Of a stretch of 64,000 bases of DNA, positions 57,640 through 64,000 are shown piece by piece. Location of the stretch: positions 19,392,642-19,456,641 of the forward strand of contig CP154954.1 of the NCBI GenBank assembly GCA_039621445.1, read 5' to 3'. Within the stretch, counting starts at the first letter, position 1. Each line of letters starts with the position of its first letter. Position numbers and translations under genes: made by a program. The stretch comes from Euglena gracilis (taxonomy: Eukaryota > Euglenida > Euglenophyceae > Euglenales). The notes beneath the pieces were generated by a model. The model worked only from the letters and a program-made list of their open reading frames with translations, did no database searches and was not told where the DNA came from.

Positions 57640-59065
57640 AAAAACAGGGCGCTGGCGGGTCGAAAAACGCTCATTTTCGGCTCAAAAACAGTTTTTCTGG
57701 GTCCGGGAGGCCAAAAAACATAGTTTTGGGCCAATTTTTTTGATTTTTTTTTTCGATTTTTTCGACCTGTTTTTGACCCGAAATCCATTGGTTTCGGGCC
57801 CAAAACGGGGCGCTGGCGGGTCAAAAAAACGCTCATTTTCGGCTCAAGAACAGTTTTTCTGGGTCCGGGAGGCCCGAAAACATTGGTTTTGGGTAATTTT
57901 TTTCGATTTTTTTTTCGACTTTTTGACCCAAAAATGCCCGAAAACGGCAAAGTCAAAGCAAGCCAAAAACTGTACAAAATGGCCAAAATTGGCCGTAAGA
58001 TGACCGTAACTCGGGCAAGACTGGGAATTGCGGGGAAATCAGGGTACTGTTGGGTGGGGCGTTCCAAGGGCTTAAATTTAGGTCTCCAGACATTTCCTTT
58101 GATTCCCCACCATTTTTGAGAAATTTCAGAAAAATTAATTATTTTTTTTTGACCCAAAACAGGGCCGAAAATGGCTAAGGCGCAAACCTGTCGCACTGTT
58201 TTGGGCCGTAAATCGGCCATATTTCGGGCTAGGCGGGGAGTTGCGGGGAAATCAAAATACCGTTAGCCAGGGCGTTTCAAGGGCTTGAGTATTCGCTTAG
58301 TTTGGGCATTTCCTTTGATTTTGCTTCATTTCCGAGATATTTTGGAAACATCGAATTGTTGACCCCGAAAACGGCCCAAGATGGCCCCAGAAATTGGCCG
58401 AAAAATGGTCGTAACTCGGGCTACACGCAGAGTTGGGGGGAAAGTAAACCATGGTTGGATAGGGCATTCCAAGGGCTTCGTTTTAGCTCTCCGGACATTT
58501 TCTTTGATTTTGCTTCATTGTCGAGATATTTTGGGAAAATCGTTGTTTTTTTTGGCCCAAAAACGGCCCCAAAAATGGCCGTTTTGGGCCGCAAAAGTGC
58601 ACCGGAACACGGGCCAGGTGTGTCGGCGGCCAAAACGGTGAATGGGGGGGTTGGGCCTCCAGGGGTACATTTTGTCAGTGGGACACTTCCGAAATAATGT
58701 ACGTTTTCTCGAGGTATTTTCGAAAAATTGATTTTTTGACCGTTTTTTGGACTCCGGCAAAATGGCAGAGTCCGGCAAAATGGCAGAGTCGGAAGAGGGG
58801 GCGGGCGGGCCAATCCTACCCAGTTTGGACCCCTTCGCGCTTGAATAACTCGGGCCTGGCGGGGAGTTTGGGGTCAAACGGAGGTGATTCGGAAACTTGA
58901 AATCCAGTCGCTCGCGACTGAAAAAAAAATCCGCCAACGGAGCCGGGAACATGGTGATAATCCGCCGGTTCCCGAGGGGGGCGGGGGGAGGGGGGGTTGG
59001 ACCCCCCTTTTCCCCAGGGGTGAGCTTCGCTCTTACTTTGAAGAGATAAGAGCTCAGCGACCCCC
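57640..59065 (+). repeat. Dispersed compound repeat, copy 2
   Basis: Matches 1-893: GGGGCGCTGGCGGGTC, CGTAACTCGGGC, GGACATTTCCTTTGATT and the terminal GTGAGCTTCGCTCTTAC...GATAAGAGCTCAGCG. Here the internal units are duplicated (57,640 and 57,790; 58,000, 58,200 and 58,400). Confidence 0.8.
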
Positions 59066-59480
59066 TACCACCTCCCCCCCTAGGAGGGGGGGGGTGGTGG
59101 GGACCCCCTACCACCTCCCTCATGTCTGCGGAGCTTCCCATCCAACCCTGTCCCCCCCCTGTGGAGTTCACTTCCCCCAGTGAGCAGGGGGCAGGGTTTG
59201 ATATAAGGAGGGCGTACATGGTTTAGGTGGGGGGGTGTCCCCCCCACCCCCCCCCCCCCCTCCTGGCCCGCAGGGGGGGTCCGGACCACCCCCCCCCCAC
59301 CTGTCCTTATATCGAACCCTGCCAGGGGGGCTGAGCTCCCCCCCGTGTCCAATCCACCCCAATTGCCAAAGGAAAATTGGCCAAAATGGTGGTTGACATC
59401 CCCATATTGGCACAATAGATCGGGGGTGGGCCAGGTCACGGGGGGGGGGGGTCACAGGGGGGGGATCAAAATTTTGCCTT
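59066..59480. repeat. C/G-rich repeats with inverted GATATAAGG pair
   Basis: CAGGGTTTGATATAAGGAGG (59,192) and CCTTATATCGAACCCTGCC (59,304) are inverted copies around C/G runs. Confidence 0.55.
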
Positions 59481-60185
59481 CAGCGCCAAAGGCGCTTATT
59501 AAAAAATGGCCGCTTTGAGGGGAGCAAACCAGGCCTTGCCAAAAAATTTTGCCACTTTGGGGTGGGTGACACTTTGAGAGGGCGGGTTTCTCATTTTTTT
59601 GTTAAATTTCGTGCAATGGGAACCTTTCTTGCGATGACAGGTGTGCACCCCCGTGACCCCCCCCCCACGCCCCCTCGTAAGCTTCCCCCCCCCCCTGTGA
59701 CCAACACATGAAGCGTGACCACACATGAGCGATCTCAATTTTTGTCTTTCGCATGTGTCGTCCTACGAAAAGTTTTTTTTGGTCTTGCCTCTCCCCTGAG
59801 AAAAAATTCTTTTAAACCAATGCAGTGGCCCGGCTCGGACCGGTGGCCTGGCCCGACGGTGGGGTTATCTCCTCGTGCCCCCCCCCCCCCCCCCGTGTCC
59901 CCCCACGTCCCAGTTTACGACCGGTTTTCTATGTCAAGGTATGTGTTTGGGCCAAGAGTTAGGAGGAGGTTAAGGCGCCGCGGTCGCCCCCAGGCACACC
60001 CCGGGCCTTTGTGAACCACGCTAAATGAATGTCTGTGGCTGACCCGGATTTCAGCCTGAAATCGGGGGGCCCCCTTCGCTCAGCCACGATGGGAGGGGGG
60101 ACGCGGGGAGCATGGGCAGCCCGAACCCAGGCACCGGTCACAGGTGCCAGCTTCACACCCGAACCGGTGTGTCGGACATAGTTCT
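59481..60185. other. Unassigned DNA with GTGACCCC cassette
   Basis: A hairpin GCGCCAAAGGCGC (59,481) and a GTGACCCC array (59,645-59,670). 59,945-60,010 resembles the hairpin island at 22,510. No gene. Confidence 0.4.
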
Positions 60186-60189
60186 CGCA

Positions 60190-60533
60190 AAAGGTGAATC
60201 ATCTTGCAAAAGTGGCAGGCTGGAAAAAAGGGTTGCTCAGAATACCTGCCTTGGAGATATTTCGTTCGATGGGTGAAAAAACCATCCCAAATGAAGGTTC
60301 TTTACAACATTTCAGGCCTGGCGGGCTTTCTCCAGAAAAATTAAATTGGTGGATTAGAGGATAATATCCTCCGTTTTGGGAGGAGTGCAAAAATGCTCTT
60401 TTGTGTGGTCTGCCATCTCATTTTTGTGTTTTTGGTGCTTTTTCTGACTATTGAGACGCAGAACAAATCACAATCTGGGGATATTTGGCAATTTTTGAGA
60501 TTATTTGTGCAAAAAAAAACTGGTAAGTATCCC
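60190..60533 (+). pseudogene. Exon-like stretch with two internal stops
   Basis: The plus strand reads VNHLAKVAGWKKGLLRIPAL, EGSLQHFRPGGLSPEKLNWW, YPPFWEECKNALLCGLPSHF and DAEQITIWGYLAIFEIICAK. A TAA and a TGA interrupt it, and it ends in a GTAAGT donor (60,531). Coding composition, but broken. Family unknown. Confidence 0.4.
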
Positions 60534-61250
60534 TCATATACCCTATTTGACCCCCCCCCCGATTGTCCCCTCCTCCAATTGGCGAATTGGGGTTTGAAGG
60601 AGCCGGTGTTAGCCAAATGGATGTCATGACTTTTGTTTCAGGATGAAGAGAAATCATTGGGGACCTAAAATAATGCCTCGAAGACGCTTTATCACCCGCC
60701 ATAGACTTGCAGGGCCATCTGCGCACCCGTGCCAGGCCGCCGGCCTGCTTGGGCTGGGTCAGGCCCGGGGGGTTTTGCGACGCGGGGGGGGGGGATGCGG
60801 GGGGTTCCTTTGCTTTCCCAATTTTTGTCTCGTCAACCTAAATTATTAAGCCTGTCAAGATGTCACAGTCCAATTACGGTGGTCGACACAAAAATATTTG
60901 ATTTTACACCTGTTTGGATGTGACTGGGGGTGTGATTGGGTGATTGTGATTGTGATTGTGTGGGGGTGCTTTTAGCTCCCCAGTTATTTCCTTTGATTGG
61001 CCACCATTTGGAGATGTTTTAAGTTTTTTTTGGGGTGGGCCGGGTTGCAGGGGGGGGGGGGTCAGGGTTGTATGGGAAGTTCCGCAGACATGAGGTGGGT
61101 AGGGGGGGTCACCCCCCATCCCTAGGGGGGTAAGGTGGTGCGCCCCCAGTTTCAGAAGGGGGTCCCCCCACCCCTCTTCCTCCTCTGCGGGGGGGGGGAT
61201 TTTTTTTTGCTGTGCTTCGTGCCGGGTGTGTATTTCAGGATCCCCTTGAG
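60534..61250. other. Unassigned DNA with C/G-runs
   Basis: 60,640-60,705 after TTTGTTTCAG reads as MKRNHWGPKIMPRRRFITRH, a possible small exon. GACGCGGGGGG arrays are at 60,778. The rest shows nothing I can name. Confidence 0.35.
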
Positions 61251-62070
61251 GCTCAATATGAAATTTTGGCAAAATGGCCAAAATGGGCCAAAAATGGCTG
61301 TAACTCGGGCTGGGCAGGAGTTGCAGGGAAATCAAAATACTGTTAGATGGGGCATTTAGTGGGCTTCAATTTAGGGATCCGGACATTTCCTTTGATTCCC
61401 CACCATTTTTGATAAATTTCGGGAAAACCGATTCTTTTGACCCAAAAAAATGGCCGAAATTTTGCACTCAATGGCGAGAAGTTCGTCGACCGAAAACTGG
61501 AGGTCGGAGGGCGGTCCCCCCCCCCCCCCCCCTTTTTGAAAGGGTCCCCCCCCCTCCAGGATTCCCATACAAGTTTGGGGGGGTCACGGGGGGTGACGGG
61601 GGATTTGGGGTCGGCACGAGCCTTGCAAAACCGCGAAAAAGGGCCAAATTGCTTGGGGTTTCCGTCAAAATTTTTGAGGTCTCAAATCTGGGTCGGGGGG
61701 TCTTGGGGGGTGGTCAGGGGGGGGGGGGGCACGGGGACAACGCCCCTTTGATTTTTGACCCAAAATGGCGAAAAAAAGGTCAAATCGATAGTTGGGAATT
61801 TTTTTAGCGTGGTTGCATCCCATTTCATTTTTGGACTCCGGACATTTCCTTTCATTTTGCTTCATTGTTGAGATTTCTTTATCAAAAAAACCGATTTTTT
61901 TGACCAACCCCCCCCCCCCCCAAACACCCCAAATGGCCGGTTTGGGCCACGAAAACAAGCCGAAAGCCAGGCATGTCGGCGGCCAAAACGGCAAATGCGG
62001 AGCGATAGAGGGTCAATAGGGGCATATATTGTGTGACAGACCCTTTCAGAAATAATGAAAATTTTCTCGG
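61250..62070 (+). repeat. Dispersed compound repeat, copy 3
   Basis: GTAACTCGGGCTGGGC, GGACATTTCCTTTGATTCCC and the AAATAATGAAAATTTTCTCGG end match copies 1 and 2. Confidence 0.7.
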
Positions 62071-62216
62071 CAGTCCACCCACACCCTACAAACATTGTGC
62101 CAAGCATTGTGGGGGCTTTTGGGGGAAAACCCCACAATGGGCTCTTTGGGGGGTCCCCCCAAAGTGCCCCCCCCCCCCCCACTCACTTCGCCTTGAGCCC
62201 ATATCTCGTTTTCCAG

Positions 62217-62362
62217 GACCAGCGGGTTACCCAGACACAATCCCAGACAATACAATGCTGTTTTCACAGGAACCGTTTTTGTTCGCGATTATCAGGGCAT
62301 TGAATCATGAACAGCACCTTTTGGAGTGCCTGCGTGAAGCATGTCAACAAAATGGAGGGCAG
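62217..62362 (+). CDS. Exon-like stretch (unassigned)
   Basis: Between TTTTCCAG (62,209-62,216) and GGCAG|GTGCCG (62,363), 146 nt read AGYPDTIPDNTMLFSQEPFL, FAIIRALNHEQHLLECLREA and CQQNGGQ. The flanks fit splice sites; the reading stays open to 62,455. Family unknown. Confidence 0.4.
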
Positions 62363-62464
62363 GTGCCGGTTTTTTCTGTTCACGGCTACAGAAAAGTCGT
62401 GGGTTGTCACCCGCATACAGGCCGTATTCGGGTGATACCTACAATTTTTATATAACCCCCCGGG

Positions 62465-63040
62465 GTCAGTGCTATGGGCAGGCAGGGGGTAGGGCACAGC
62501 CCCCCCGGGGGGGCTGGACTGCAGCTAGTCCAAATTTGGCTAGTGGGATTTCTAGCAGACCCCCGGGGGGGGGGGGTCTGCTAGCAGGGCTAGCTAGTGG
62601 AATTTTTTTTCCAGTGACCGGCGCGAAGCGCCGGAGTTTTTTTGGGGGACCCCCAAAAATGGCCAAAAATGCCCGTTTTTGGCCATTTTTGGGAAAAGGC
62701 AAAACCTCTTAAAAACCTCATTTCCACCTCGGGGCGCAGCGCCGGAGGGAAAATTTTTTTTCAGTGGGGGGGGATCCCCGGCCCCCCCCCCCCGGGGGAG
62801 CTAGTCCATTTTTTCCAGTGTCTGGCGCAATTTTTGGCGGTCACTTATCGACCAATTGTTTGCTACCATGGTGGCTAGCGACTACCATCCCCCCCCCCTG
62901 AACGACACCCCTCAACCAAGGCAAAATATCCCGCGGGGTGTGCCCTGGGGGTGTGCCGTAGCACCACCCACCCCAAAACCCGACTCCCCCCCCCCCACGG
63001 GGTCGAAGGTGCCCTACCAGGCTTTTGCTTAAGGACCCCC
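62465..63040. repeat. C/G-rich repeats and hairpins
   Basis: GCTAGTCC and CTAGCAGACCCCC modules form inverted pairs. A perfect hairpin CCGGCGCGAAGCGCCGG is at 62,618-62,634. No gene. Confidence 0.5.
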
Positions 63041-63312
63041 GGGGGGGGTGGCTAGCCAATCGGCAAACTGCCAATCTGTTGTCTTTTCTGGCTCCACAAC
63101 CAAATCCGAGTTCAACGACCATTTTGGACGATTTTTGGGCAGTTTTTATCGTGGACCTTTTAGATTTCCGCCCAAAGTTGCAGGTTTCCGACCGTATATT
63201 CGAAACAGCCATTTTGTTTGTTTTCACTCTGCATTTTTTTTTAGGCATAATGCTGCATGAAAACAGCATTATCCTGATTTTTTTTTTTGCAATCCTTCCC
63301 CCCTGTTTGTAG

Positions 63313-63411
63313 CGGACAGAGGATGGTCTGATTGTTGTGAGCTCTCAAAAGGAGGCGTATGACCTGGATGCTGCTGATGGAGTTCTTGACGGAAAGTATT
63401 TTGGGGCCGAG
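63313..63411 (+). CDS. Exon-like stretch, 33 codons
   Basis: Exactly 33 codons between TTTGTAG (63,306-63,312) and GTACGT (63,412). It reads RTEDGLIVVSSQKEAYDLDA then ADGVLDGKYFGAE. Good splice-site flanks and an in-frame length of 99 make it the cleanest exon candidate. Family unknown. Confidence 0.5.
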
Positions 63412-63490
63412 GTACGTTGCGCTGCTCTGAGTGAGCTTTCTGCATTTTATGCAAAATTCTTTATCCATTCATATTTTGTGGAAAGAAATC

Positions 63491-63738
63491 ATAGCTGGCA
63501 GCTCGTTCAAAATGAAGCCAAAAAACGTTGTTCTTGTTTTAAAAAAATGCTTTTTATTAAACAAAAAAAACAAAAGAGGGACATTTTTTTACTGTATGAA
63601 TTTGACCAAAAATTATGTGTTTTTGAAGCATTTTGACCCATTTCAACCTTGCAACCAAGGCAAATGTGGTCTGATTGTTTTTTTTGCTACCTTTTTTTAT
63701 TTTTAAAAAACAGTTTTTTTTAAAAAAATGCCAGCTAT
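63491..63738. mobile_element. MITE, ATAGCTGGC family, copy 3
   Basis: 248 bp. ATAGCTGGCAGCTCGTTC at the left and ATGCCAGCTAT at the right, enclosing T/A runs. The flanks GAAAGAAATC and GAAAGAAGGT fit a degraded 10-bp duplication. Confidence 0.75.
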
Positions 63739-64000
63739 GAAAGAAGGTAAGTCAAGGAGCATCATGGCAGGACGGGTGCAGGCTTCTTTTTCATGAAATT
63801 CGCACCTCTGGGGGGTGCTATGGGCAGAGGGGGGGGGCATTTTTGACCCCCTGGGGGTTGGGGTTAGGGGTGGCACCCCCCTTCATTGTTGCAGTACAAC
63901 CCCCCCCCCCTGACGCCGAAGGTGCTGGCCTAAAAATGACCTTTTTCACGCGAAAATTGGCTTGGTCGGCGACTGACCTCCGGGGTGGGGGGGGATGCCT
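63739..64000. other. Unassigned C/G-rich end of window
   Basis: G/C runs, GGGGTTGGGGTTAGGGGTGG (63,844-63,868). No gene. Confidence 0.35.

Overview
Organism. The window is nuclear DNA from a eukaryote with a large, repeat-dominated genome. It has a Ty3/Gypsy-type LTR retroelement with a chromodomain, several copies of a non-LTR retroelement with a restriction-like endonuclease, cut-and-paste TIR elements, a short TTAGGG tract, and short exon-like stretches flanked by GT/AG signals in otherwise non-coding DNA. Very long C/G and T/A homopolymers and dozens of minisatellites point to a protist or microalga rather than a compact genome. The species cannot be named from the sequence. No intact host gene is visible.

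Layout. 1-1,930: dispersed repeat, degenerate CCCTAA tract, AGAGGT microsatellites. 1,937-18,469: one giant LTR retroelement on the minus strand. It has near-identical LTRs, a primer-binding site matching an initiator-tRNA-like 3' end, Gag, zinc knuckle, protease, a Dam-like domain, RT/RNase H, integrase with chromodomain, and then three extra modules in one frame (8,572-3,077). 18,476-20,900: repeats and unassigned DNA. 21,170-24,376: a 40-60 bp homopolymer-rich minisatellite. 24,381-27,616: about 2.5 copies of a 1,276-bp satellite carrying a 104-nt hairpin. 27,880-30,060: a 22-bp minisatellite. 30,490-33,450: minisatellites, small inverted-repeat elements and a scrambled retroelement fragment. 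35,182-40,669: the best non-LTR retroelement copy, minus strand, split by a MITE with a perfect 10-bp target duplication. 41,900-46,560: minisatellite, duplicated blocks, two TIR elements. 46,570-50,230: scrambled pieces of the same non-LTR family with two copies of a second MITE. 52,099-52,984: a small hAT-like element. 53,100-64,000: exon-like fragments, GTGACCCCC cassettes, and two further copies of the repeat that starts the window.

Most notable. (1) The LTR element is full of tiny perfect hairpins whose stems vary but whose loops recur (GTAAT, TTCAT, and palindromes centred on GATATC). The loops fall in different reading frames, so the protein does not explain them. (2) ORF1 of the non-LTR element carries three 2A-type ribosome-skipping motifs that separate its domains, and its RT ORF starts at an ATGA stop/start overlap. 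(3) Both unrelated retroelements carry the same kind of Dam-methylase-like domain. (4) The LTR element's same-frame modules are separated by single stop codons, which may be decay or control of expression.

How the parts work together. In the LTR element, Gag, protease, RT/RNase H and integrase make a standard copy-and-insert machine. The chromodomain suggests targeting to modified histones, and the three downstream modules have no assigned role. In the non-LTR element, the RT and the C-terminal endonuclease would support target-primed insertion, with ORF1 supplying zinc-finger and Dam-like proteins. The MITEs and the hAT-like element have no complete transposase here and would depend on one encoded elsewhere.
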